Below, piece by piece: positions 57,118 through 64,000 of a stretch of DNA of 64,000 nucleotides. Position numbers and translations under genes: made by a program. Numbering within the stretch: position 1 is the stretch's first letter; every line of letters begins with the position of its first letter. Under the pieces are notes generated by a model, which saw only the letters and a program-made list of their open reading frames with translations, was not told where the DNA came from and ran no database searches. This DNA comes from F23-B02 sp963625655 (lineage in GTDB: Bacteria; Bacillota; Clostridia; Oscillospirales; Oscillospiraceae), in the NCBI GenBank assembly GCA_963625655.1, contig CAVFTS010000003.1, positions 1 to 64,000 of the forward strand, read 5' to 3'.

Positions 57118-58500
57118 ATGGAAAACGGAATCGTCAGAAGGGTCATAGGGCCCGTTGTGGACGTACAGTTTCCCTCCGGGAAAATGCCAGAGATATACAA
57201 CGCAATAGAGGTCGAGCTTCCCGACCGCAAGGTGACCATGGAGGCGGTGCAGCACCTCGGCGACAACACGGTGCGCTGCATCTCCCTGTTCTCGACCGAC
57301 GGTATGCAGAGAGGCTGCCGTGCCGTGGACACCGATTCCCCCGTGACGGTCCCCGTCGGCGAAGCGACGCTCGGCCGCATGTTCAACGTTGTCGGCGAGC
57401 CTATCGACGAAAAGGGTCCCGTCGAGGCGCAGCGACTGCCCATACACCGCAAAGCGCCCGAATTTACCGAGGTCACCCCGGCGACCGAGATACTTGAGAC
57501 CGGCATTAAGGTCATAGATCTTCTTGCACCCTATGCAAAGGGCGGCAAGATCGGCCTGTTCGGCGGCGCAGGCGTCGGCAAGACTGTCCTCATTCAGGAG
57601 CTTATCCGCAACGTCGCATACGAGCACGGCGGCTACTCCGTGTTTGCGGGCGTCGGCGAGCGCAGTCGTGAGGGCAACGACCTTTGGAACGAAATGACGG
57701 AGTCCGGCGTCATAAACAAGACGGCGTTGGTGTTCGGTCAGATGAACGAGCCGCCCGGAGCGAGACTCCGTGTGCCGCTGTCGGGACTGACCATTGCGGA
57801 GAACTTCCGTGACCAGTCGGGTCAGGACGTGCTGCTGTTCATCGACAATATATTCAGATTCACGCAGGCAGGCTCCGAGGTCTCGGCACTGCTCGGGCGT
57901 ATGCCCTCCGCAGTCGGCTATCAGCCGACGCTGGCGACCGAAATGGGCGCACTTCAGGAGCGCATCACCTCGACGAAGAACGGCTCCGTTACCTCGGTAC
58001 AGGCAATTTACGTTCCCGCCGACGACTTAACCGACCCCGCTCCCGCAACCGCCTTTGCGCACCTCGATGCGACGACGGTTCTGAGCCGTGCCATTTCCGA
58101 GCTGGGCATATACCCCGCAGTCGATCCTCTCGATTCCACCTCAAGACTTCTCGACCCGAACGTCCTCGGACGTGAGCATTACGACACCGCCCGTGAGGTA
58201 CAGTCCGTGCTTCAGAAGTACAAGGATCTCCAGGACATCATCGCCGTTTTAGGCATGGACGAGCTGAGCGCAGACGACAAGGCGGTCGTCAACCGCGCGA
58301 GAAGGATACAGCGCTTCCTGTCGCAGCCCTTCCACGTTGCCGAGGTCTTTACCGGCACTCCGGGCAAGTACGTTCGCATGGAGGACACCATACGCAGCTT
58401 CCAGGCAATACTCGGCGGTGACTGCGACAAGATACCCGAGCAGGCGTTCCTTATGGCGGGTACCATCGACGATGTGCTGAAAAAGCAAAGAGAGATGTGA
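57118..58500 (+). CDS. atpD: ATP synthase F1 subunit beta
   Basis: The 460-aa catalytic subunit. Walker A is GGAGVGKTVLIQELI, the catalytic Glu is in AGVGERSREGNDLWNEM, Walker B ends VLLFIDNIFRFTQAGSEVSA, and the DELSEED equivalent reads MDELSADD. Length is normal. An AGGAGG site stands before the ATG. Confidence 0.97.
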   Translation: MENGIVRRVIGPVVDVQFPSGKMPEIYNAIEVELPDRKVTMEAVQHLGDNTVRCISLFSTDGMQRGCRAVDTDSPVTVPVGEATLGRMFNVVGEPIDEKGPVEAQRLPIHRKAPEFTEVTPATEILETGIKVIDLLAPYAKGGKIGLFGGAGVGKTVLIQELIRNVAYEHGGYSVFAGVGERSREGNDLWNEMTESGVINKTALVFGQMNEPPGARLRVPLSGLTIAENFRDQSGQDVLLFIDNIFRFTQAGSEVSALLGRMPSAVGYQPTLATEMGALQERITSTKNGSVTSVQAIYVPADDLTDPAPATAFAHLDATTVLSRAISELGIYPAVDPLDSTSRLLDPNVLGREHYDTAREVQSVLQKYKDLQDIIAVLGMDELSADDKAVVNRARRIQRFLSQPFHVAEVFTGTPGKYVRMEDTIRSFQAILGGDCDKIPEQAFLMAGTIDDVLKKQREM

Positions 58501-58503
58501 GCC

Positions 58504-58914
58504 ATGGCTAAACTGATCCACCTTCAGATTGTCACCGCAGGCGGCACGATCTGCGACGAGAACGTAAGCTATGTCGGCGTTCCGCTCACCGACGGCGACG
58601 CAGGTCTGCTCCCCGGTCATGCGGCGATGCTCGGCGCTCTGAGAGAGGGTGTCGTGAGCTACACCATGGACGGTGAGAAGCACTACGTCGCAATTTCCGG
58701 CGGTGTTCTGAGCGTTGCCGGAAACGAGCTTATCATACTCGCCCGCAGCGCAGAGCTTGCCGAGAGCATCGACATCGCCCGTGCGCAGGCGTCGCTTGAG
58801 CGTGCAAAGCAGCGCATTGCGGCGAAAAACGAAAACTTTGACCATCGTCGTGCGGAGCTGAGCATGCACCGTGCTTTGGCGAGAATAAAGACATATGAAC
58901 ATATTCGTAAATGA
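58504..58914 (+). CDS. atpC: ATP synthase F1 subunit epsilon
   Basis: A 136-aa subunit with the N-terminal beta sandwich (LQIVTAGGTICDENVSYVGV, GDAGLLPGHAAMLGAL, HYVAISGGVLSVAGNELIIL) and two C-terminal helices (AQASLERAKQRIAAKNENFD, LSMHRALARIKTYEHI). It lies 3 bases after atpD and closes the operon before a strong terminator. Confidence 0.95.
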   Translation: MAKLIHLQIVTAGGTICDENVSYVGVPLTDGDAGLLPGHAAMLGALREGVVSYTMDGEKHYVAISGGVLSVAGNELIILARSAELAESIDIARAQASLERAKQRIAAKNENFDHRRAELSMHRALARIKTYEHIRK

Positions 58915-58951
58915 AAAAACGGCTTCTTGTAAGCGAGAAGCCGCTTTTTCA
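58914..58951 (+). terminator. Terminator of the ATP synthase operon
   Basis: AAAAAACGGCTTCTT pairs with GAGAAGCCGCTTTTT and a T-run follows. Confidence 0.9.
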
Positions 58952-59015
58952 TTGCTTGCATTTCAAAAAAGAAGTGCTATAATTGAGCCTGTTTAAGCTG
59001 ACGGGGGGCGATTTG

Positions 59016-59687
59016 ATGAAGGAAAACTTAAAGCCGGACTTTTACCGACATTTGTCGCTTTCCGCAGTAGGCGGTTTTTTCGGGGCGTACGCCATGCTTT
59101 GCCACAGCGATATGATGGCAAACGCACAGACAATGAACCTTTTGGAACTTTTGATGGCAACACTGCGCGGTGAACCGAGGGCGATACTGCTCCATCTCGG
59201 AGGACTGCTGATTTATCTCAGCGGTATCATGCTGACGGTATTTTTGCCACACCGTTTCGGAATTAACGTAAAGCGAGCGGTTCCGGTTGTCGATGCAGCT
59301 GCGGCAATAGTTCTCGGACTGCTGCCGGACAGCGTGTTGGGCTTCGTCGCTTTGTACCCGATCTTTTTTGCGATGAGCTTCCAGTGGAGCGCATTTTCGG
59401 GTGCAAGAGGCTACAGCAGCTCGTGCATTTTCTCCACAAACAACACAAAGCAGGCAACGCTTGCGGTTGCGGAGTATTTGAATGACGGGAACAGAAAGCA
59501 TCTCGGCAAGGCGTTTTTCTACGGAATGACGCTTCTTGCGTTTCACTTGGGAGCGGTCGCCAGCTTTTTCTCGGTGCGGTCGTTCGGCATAAAGGGAGCG
59601 TGGTGCAACCTGCCGCTGATCGGCATATCCCTTGCTGCAATACTCTGCGAGGAGAGAGCGGCATCCTTGGCACCGGAAGCAAAATAA
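59016..59687 (+). CDS. DUF1275 (YoaK-like) membrane protein
   Basis: A 223-aa protein with six hydrophobic helices and the family phrases GGFFGAYAMLCHSDMMANAQ, TMNLLELLMATLRG and SFQWSAFSGARGYSSSCIFS ending in the TNN segment. DUF1275 proteins are widespread and of unknown function, sometimes called YoaK. ATG 59016 follows GGGGGGCGA. A terminator and a copy of the short repeat follow. Confidence 0.82.
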   Translation: MKENLKPDFYRHLSLSAVGGFFGAYAMLCHSDMMANAQTMNLLELLMATLRGEPRAILLHLGGLLIYLSGIMLTVFLPHRFGINVKRAVPVVDAAAAIVLGLLPDSVLGFVALYPIFFAMSFQWSAFSGARGYSSSCIFSTNNTKQATLAVAEYLNDGNRKHLGKAFFYGMTLLAFHLGAVASFFSVRSFGIKGAWCNLPLIGISLAAILCEERAASLAPEAK

Positions 59688-59698
59688 CGAGATAATAC

Positions 59699-59727
59699 AA
59701 AAACCGTTGGCATGCCAACGGTTTTTT
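59699..59727. terminator. Rho-independent terminator
   Basis: AAAACCGTTGGC pairs with GCCAACGGTTTT around AT, with T-run, between convergent genes. Confidence 0.88.
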
Positions 59728-59808
59728 CAGATTGTCAAAAAACCATGTAAAAGCAAACGCAACAGGTAAAATTCAATACGCAGCAGTGGGGTGTGAGGGA
59801 GTGGCGAA
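59724..59808. repeat. Short interspersed repeat, copy 2
   Basis: Near-identical to 42920-43006 through GTAAAAGCAAACGCAACAGG and AATACGCAGCAG. It follows the terminator T-run as the first copy does. The remaining 80 bases before the next gene show nothing else recognised. Confidence 0.75.
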
Positions 59809-59887
59809 GCGCCTGCTTACATGGCTTTCATATGCTGCCGCCGCTGTTTTTTCTCTTACACCGAGGGCGGACAAGAAAAGCGCAAAA

Positions 59888-61228
59888 TCACGTCTTTTTG
59901 CTTTCGGTCTCCCTTTGCGAACGCAGGTACTTCACGAGCCAGAAAACGTTCACCGCAGTCCAGCCGATGCCCGTTGCGAGTGCGACGGCGGAAAGTCCCA
60001 TGCGAGCGATAAGCAGCCATGACAGCACGATGCGCATGGCGATATGCCCCAGTGAGCCGAACATACTGACACGCATTTTGCCGATGCCGTCAAAGTATCC
60101 AGCAAAGGCGTTGCCCGTAAAGCACAGCACATAGAAAAGCGCAACGGTTTTAATATACTCCTGAGCCTGAGTGAAGCTTTCGCCGGCGCCCGTTCCGAGC
60201 ATGAAGCGGCATAGGGGAGCGGCTGAGAAGTACAGCACGAGTGAGGACAGAACACCGAGCGCCGAGAGCATCGCAAAGCTCACGGCGGCGCTGCGCTTTA
60301 CACGCTTTTTGTCGTGCGCACCGTAGTTCTGAGCCACGAGAACGGAGGCGGCGGAGGCACCGCTGTCGCCGAAGGAGTTGGCAAAGCCCTCTATCCTCGT
60401 GGTGGCGGTGTAGGCGGATATGTACGGCGTTCCCATGGCGTTTACCGCACCCTGAACGCAGACCTTGCCGAGGTACAGCCCCGTCTGCTGCAGGGCGGTG
60501 ACGCCCGCAAAGCTCAGAGTCTTGCGGGCAAGCGCCTTGTCAAAGTGCCTGTCGCCGCCCTCAAACATCAGCTCCGGCATACGCTTTTTGAGATAGAGCC
60601 TGCTTGCGACGGCAGCGGCGTACTGAGCAACGAAGGTCGCTCCCGCAGCGCCGAAGATGCCCCAATCGAAAACGGTTATAAACAGCAGCGCAAGCAGAAG
60701 ATTTGCGGCGACGGAGAGCGCAAGTATCACCAGCGCTGCACAGACCTTGCCCACGGAGCGCAGCAGCGCCGAATAGAAGTTGTATGCGTATGAGGCGGGG
60801 AGGGCAGCGAGCACCGTAATGAGGTAAATTTCAGTCGCGCACTCAAGCTCCGTCGGGGTTTGCAGCGCCTTTAAAAGCAGCGGCGAGGAAAGACAGCCGA
60901 GTATTGCCGCTGCGGCGAAGATCGCAAGACCGCCGACGAAGGCGGTGTAATGCTCCCGCCGAAAGGCGTCGAGGTCACCTGCACCGTAGAGCTGGGCGAG
61001 GATGACGGATATTCCGATGCAGGCGCCGACCGCCGCAAACAGAAACAGATTCATTGCCGAGCTTGCGATGCCGACGGCGGCAAACTCGTTTTCGCCGACG
61101 AATCTGCCGACCACCAAGGCGTCAACGGTGTTGTAAAATTGCTGAAGTATGTTGCCGACGATGAGCGGTGCGGTGAGACGCAGAAACGCCCCGCTCACCG
61201 AACCCGAAGTGAGACTTGCGACTTTCAT
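59888..61228 (-). CDS. MATE-family multidrug/Na+ antiporter
   Basis: A 446-aa transporter with twelve predicted helices in two related halves: AFLRLTAPLIVGNILQQFYN, VDALVVGRFVGENEFAAVGI and, in the second half, TLSFAGVTALQQTGLYLGKV. It is of the NorM/DinF-related MATE group and would export drugs or metabolites by cation exchange. The start at 61228 follows GGAGGTCTCGGC. Divergent to a LysR gene, whose product probably controls it. Confidence 0.92.
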   Translation of the reverse strand: MKVASLTSGSVSGAFLRLTAPLIVGNILQQFYNTVDALVVGRFVGENEFAAVGIASSAMNLFLFAAVGACIGISVILAQLYGAGDLDAFRREHYTAFVGGLAIFAAAAILGCLSSPLLLKALQTPTELECATEIYLITVLAALPASYAYNFYSALLRSVGKVCAALVILALSVAANLLLALLFITVFDWGIFGAAGATFVAQYAAAVASRLYLKKRMPELMFEGGDRHFDKALARKTLSFAGVTALQQTGLYLGKVCVQGAVNAMGTPYISAYTATTRIEGFANSFGDSGASAASVLVAQNYGAHDKKRVKRSAAVSFAMLSALGVLSSLVLYFSAAPLCRFMLGTGAGESFTQAQEYIKTVALFYVLCFTGNAFAGYFDGIGKMRVSMFGSLGHIAMRIVLSWLLIARMGLSAVALATGIGWTAVNVFWLVKYLRSQRETESKKT

Positions 61229-61340
61229 GCCGAGACCTCCGTGTGCTTGTTGACAATTATTAAAACATCGCGTATGCTTTGAGTAAAGCGAAACATAATC
61301 AACATGAATATGACAAACAGTCAAGGTAAAGGAGGACAAA

Positions 61341-62231
61341 ATGGAGCTTGAACGCTGCAAGACCGTTCTGCGAGTGGCGGAGCTTGGGAACATCTCAGCC
61401 GTCGCCGAGGAGATGAACTACACCGCATCGGGCGTGAGCCGAAGCGTCGCCGCAATGGAAAAGGAGCTGGGCTTTCGGCTGTTTTACAGGAAGCACGACG
61501 GCGTTGAGCCGACCCCGGAATGCGAAAGGATGCTTGGCGCTTTGCGCAGCTTCGTGTTTTCGGGCGAGGTCTGCCTTCAGCTTTCGGGGAGCATACGCAA
61601 GCTCGACACCGGCTCCGTGACCGTCGGCTGCGCATACAGCGCATACTACGGCAGCATTTGTGAACGCATTTCGGAGTTTCGGGCGCTGCATCCGGGGATC
61701 AGCCTGCGCCTGCGCCACGGCGGCAGCAGCGAACTTATGCAGGCGCTGCAAAACCGTGAGCTTGACCTGTGCCTCATAAGCAGGAGGGAGGGCGACTGCG
61801 AATGGTTACCGCTCTGCCGTGACGAGCTTAAAGCGTGGGTGCCCTCCTCGTCGCCGCTTGCAGGGCTTCCTGCCGTACAGCTTGAGTCATTCGCCGTAGA
61901 GCCGTATATAGACATTCTTTTCGGACTCGGCTCCGAGAGCGACAACAGCAGGCTGTTTGAAAGCGTCGGTCTCAGTCCGAACACGCAGTTTTGCGTTTCG
62001 GACAGCGCTTCCGGCTATTACATGGTCGAGGCGGGGCTTGGCATTGCAATGAATAACGCCTTGAACAGCGACGACTTTAAGGGGCGTGTGAGCATTCTTC
62101 CGCTCTCTCCGCCGCAGCTCGTGGAGGTCGGTATCGCATCCATGAGCGACCCCGCTCCGGCGGCGGGCGCTTTCCTTGCGTATCTGAAAAGTAAGGGCAT
62201 CGGTCCGAGAAAAAATACCACAGCCTCCTGA
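61341..62231 (+). CDS. LysR-type transcriptional regulator
   Basis: A 296-aa regulator with an N-terminal winged helix (CKTVLRVAELGNISAVAEEM, TASGVSRSVAAMEKELGFRL) and a PBP2-type effector domain (SVTVGCAYSAYYGSICERIS, MVEAGLGIAMNN). It is divergent from the MATE gene across a 112-base gap, the standard arrangement for a regulator and its target. AAAGGAGG precedes the ATG. The last codons overlap the terminator hairpin. Confidence 0.9.
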   Translation: MELERCKTVLRVAELGNISAVAEEMNYTASGVSRSVAAMEKELGFRLFYRKHDGVEPTPECERMLGALRSFVFSGEVCLQLSGSIRKLDTGSVTVGCAYSAYYGSICERISEFRALHPGISLRLRHGGSSELMQALQNRELDLCLISRREGDCEWLPLCRDELKAWVPSSSPLAGLPAVQLESFAVEPYIDILFGLGSESDNSRLFESVGLSPNTQFCVSDSASGYYMVEAGLGIAMNNALNSDDFKGRVSILPLSPPQLVEVGIASMSDPAPAAGAFLAYLKSKGIGPRKNTTAS

Positions 62232-62250
62232 GAAGCTGTGGTATTTTTTA
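62209..62250. terminator. Bidirectional terminator
   Basis: AAAAAATACCACAGC pairs with GCTGTGGTATTTTTT between the convergent LysR and fhs genes. Confidence 0.9.
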
Positions 62251-62254
62251 ATTC

Positions 62255-63925
62255 TCAAAACAGACCGCTGATGACGCCGTCGTCGGTGACGTCGATGCCC
62301 TCGGCGGCGGGGACACGGGGAAGTCCCGGCATGGTCAGTACGTCACCCGTGAGAGCGACGATGAAGCCCGCTCCGGCGGAAAGCCTGACGCCTCGCACCG
62401 AGACGGTGAAGTCCTCCGGCGCACCGAGCTTCTTCGGGTCGTCGGAAAAGCTGTACTGCGTTTTCGCAATGCAGACGGGAAGCCCAGCAAAGCCCAAAGC
62501 CGTGAGCCTGTCTATCTGCTTTTGCGCAGCGGGCGAAAAAACAACGCCGCTGCCGCCGTAGATACGCCTTACAACGGCGTCTACCTTCTCGGCGACGGAG
62601 AGAGAGCCCTCGTAGCAATAGCGGAAGTCGGCTTTCTCCTCGCATAGCCGCATGACCTCTTCAGCCAGCGCTTCACCGCCCTTGCCGCCGTCCTCCCAGA
62701 CGGTGGCGACGACGGCGCTCAGAGCCTTTTGGCGGCAGACGGAGACAATTGCGTCCACCTCATCGTCCGTATCAGTGCGGAAGCGGTTTACCGCAACGAC
62801 GCAGGGCAGCCCGTAGACCTCACGAATATTCCGAGCGTGGCGCATGAGGTTCGGAAGCCCCCGCACTACGGCGGCGACGTTTTCCTGCGAAAGCTCATTT
62901 TTCGGCACGCCGCCGTGCATCTTCAGCGCACGGACGGTTGCGACCAAAACGACCGCTGCGGGGGAAAGATTTGCCGTGCGGCACTTTATGTCGAAAAACT
63001 TCTCCGCACCGAGGTCTGCGCCGAAGCCCGCCTCCGTGACGGCGTAGTCGCCGAGAGCGAGTGCGGTTCTGGTTGCGATAATGCTGTTGCAGCCGTGTGC
63101 GATATTCGCAAAGGGTCCGCCGTGGACGATGGCTGGCGTGCCCTCAAGCGTCTGGACGAGGTTGGGCTTTATTGCGTCCTTCAAGAGCGCCGCCATTGCG
63201 CCGACCGCCTTCAGATCGGCGGCGGTGACCGGTCTGCCCTCGGTGTCGAAGGCAACGACGATGCGGGCAAGGCGCTCCTTCAGATCGTGCAGCGACGAGG
63301 CAAGACAGAGTATCGCCATGATCTCGCTTGCGACTGTGATGTCAAAGCCGTCCTCACGGGGGACGCCGTTTGCTTTGCCGCCGAGGCCGTCCACAATGCA
63401 TCGAAGCTGCCTGTCGTTCATATCCACACAGCGCTTCCAGCATATGCTGCCTATGTCAATGCCGAGTGCGTTTCCGTGCTGAATATGATTGTCGAGCATT
63501 GCGGCAAGAAGATTGCTTGCGGCGCCGACTGCGTGGATGTCCCCGGTAAAGTGGAGGTTAATGTCCTCCATCGGCACTATCTGTGACATACCGCCGCCCG
63601 TTGCACCGCCCTTTAGCCCGAATACGGGGCCGAGCGACGGCTCACGCAGAGCGAGCACAGCAGATCTGCCCAAGCGCCGCAGCCCGTCGGCAAGACCGAT
63701 GGTGACGGTCGTCTTGCCCTCACCTGCGCTTGTCGGCGTTACGGCGGTGACCAAAACGAGCTTCCCGCTCCTTCCCGCACCGAAATCGGGGGGAAGGCAA
63801 AGCTTTGCCTTGTACCTGCCGTAGCATTCCACGAGGCTTTCGTCAATGCCGGCGTCGGCTGCTATATCAAGTATCGGCTTTAAGCCGTTTCTCCGTGCTA
63901 TTTCAATGTCGGGCAAATACTCCAT
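62255..63925 (-). CDS. fhs: Formate-tetrahydrofolate ligase
   Basis: The 556-aa enzyme makes 10-formyl-tetrahydrofolate from formate, ATP and tetrahydrofolate, the entry to one-carbon metabolism in acetogens and many Clostridia. Signature segments are VTPTSAGEGKTTVTIGLADG (P-loop), EPSLGPVFGLKGGATGGGMS and the VVLVATVRALKMHGG stretch. ATG 63925 is preferred to 63931 because AAAGGAGG is then 7 bases away. The presence of fhs does not by itself prove acetogenesis. Confidence 0.95.
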   Translation of the reverse strand: MEYLPDIEIARRNGLKPILDIAADAGIDESLVECYGRYKAKLCLPPDFGAGRSGKLVLVTAVTPTSAGEGKTTVTIGLADGLRRLGRSAVLALREPSLGPVFGLKGGATGGGMSQIVPMEDINLHFTGDIHAVGAASNLLAAMLDNHIQHGNALGIDIGSICWKRCVDMNDRQLRCIVDGLGGKANGVPREDGFDITVASEIMAILCLASSLHDLKERLARIVVAFDTEGRPVTAADLKAVGAMAALLKDAIKPNLVQTLEGTPAIVHGGPFANIAHGCNSIIATRTALALGDYAVTEAGFGADLGAEKFFDIKCRTANLSPAAVVLVATVRALKMHGGVPKNELSQENVAAVVRGLPNLMRHARNIREVYGLPCVVAVNRFRTDTDDEVDAIVSVCRQKALSAVVATVWEDGGKGGEALAEEVMRLCEEKADFRYCYEGSLSVAEKVDAVVRRIYGGSGVVFSPAAQKQIDRLTALGFAGLPVCIAKTQYSFSDDPKKLGAPEDFTVSVRGVRLSAGAGFIVALTGDVLTMPGLPRVPAAEGIDVTDDGVISGLF

Positions 63926-63950
63926 GGACATACCTCCTTTTGCTGCATAT

Positions 63951-63979
63951 ATAATAATTGCAAAGCGGCCGTTTGTAAA
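63951..63979 (-). promoter_or_regulatory. Sigma-A promoter of fhs
   Basis: On the minus strand TTTACA, 17 bases, TATTAT, ending 25 bases before the fhs start. Confidence 0.62.
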
Positions 63980-64000
63980 GTATTGATACTGTTCGAGTTT

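Noticed and set aside
62255..63925. Evidence for acetogenesis (Wood-Ljungdahl pathway)
   Set aside because: fhs alone also serves purine and amino-acid metabolism; no other pathway gene is present.

Overview
The window looks like chromosome from an uncultured anaerobic Firmicute of the class Clostridia, probably a gut Oscillospirales/Christensenellales-type lineage. This rests on the G+C-rich but Firmicute gene set (RicT/YaaT beside holB, DUF1292, YerC, a BofC-like small protein), strong AGGAGG ribosome-binding sites, frequent GTG/TTG starts, a CIRCE operator and formate-tetrahydrofolate ligase. Lineage is inferred; no 16S gene is present.

Layout. 1-427: 3' remnant of a gene that enters from outside. 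381-4486: minus-strand housekeeping block (membrane protein, surface protein, ricT, holB, a probable 6S RNA with its own terminator, DUF1292, BofC-like). 4641-7987: PBP1A-type penicillin-binding protein, a small conserved protein and a SpoU rRNA methyltransferase. 8039-12877: DUF6273 protein, membrane-bound XRE regulator and an 888-aa anchored surface protein with three related modules. 13007-13369: tRNA-Cys, -Gly, -Phe, -Val. 13420-15333: hslO, a methyltransferase and yerC. 15544-18245: NfeD, SPFH protein and a eukaryote-type hexokinase. 18307-21207: Fur/Zur-type regulator with a znuABC-like metal transporter. 21286-23697: polar amino-acid ABC transporter. 24480-25070: CIRCE-controlled Hsp20. 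25201-26451: LysR gene next to a truncated prolyl-tRNA deacylase. 26524-31590: signalling cluster (membrane protein, SpoIIE-type phosphatase with an RsbW-like kinase domain, STAS protein, (p)ppGpp-hydrolase-like HD protein, STAS-kinase fusion). 31752-42873: one long arginine operon, argG-argH-[ABC transporter]-argF-carA-carB, in which carB is fused to a dapF-like domain. 42920-49952: degenerate prophage-like island at tRNA-Ala with an integrase, repressor, terminase remnants, a phage-type tRNA-Gln and duplicated att sequences. 50057-51956: M18 aminopeptidase and MogA/MoaB. 52133-58914: F-type ATP synthase operon in which b', the delta C-terminal domain and alpha are one polypeptide. 59016-63925: DUF1275 protein, MATE exporter with divergent LysR, and fhs.

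How it fits together. The arginine operon holds only the ornithine-to-arginine half of the pathway plus carbamoyl-phosphate synthesis, and embeds an amino-acid importer, which suggests that ornithine or a related amino acid is imported. The signalling cluster has every part of a partner-switching circuit except an adjacent sigma factor; the STAS-kinase fusion is the natural candidate output.

Most notable: the b'-delta-alpha ATP synthase fusion, the CarB-DapF fusion whose DapF part lacks one of the two catalytic cysteines, and the phosphatase/STAS/HD/STAS-kinase cluster. All calls come from reading the sequence by eye; no database search was run.
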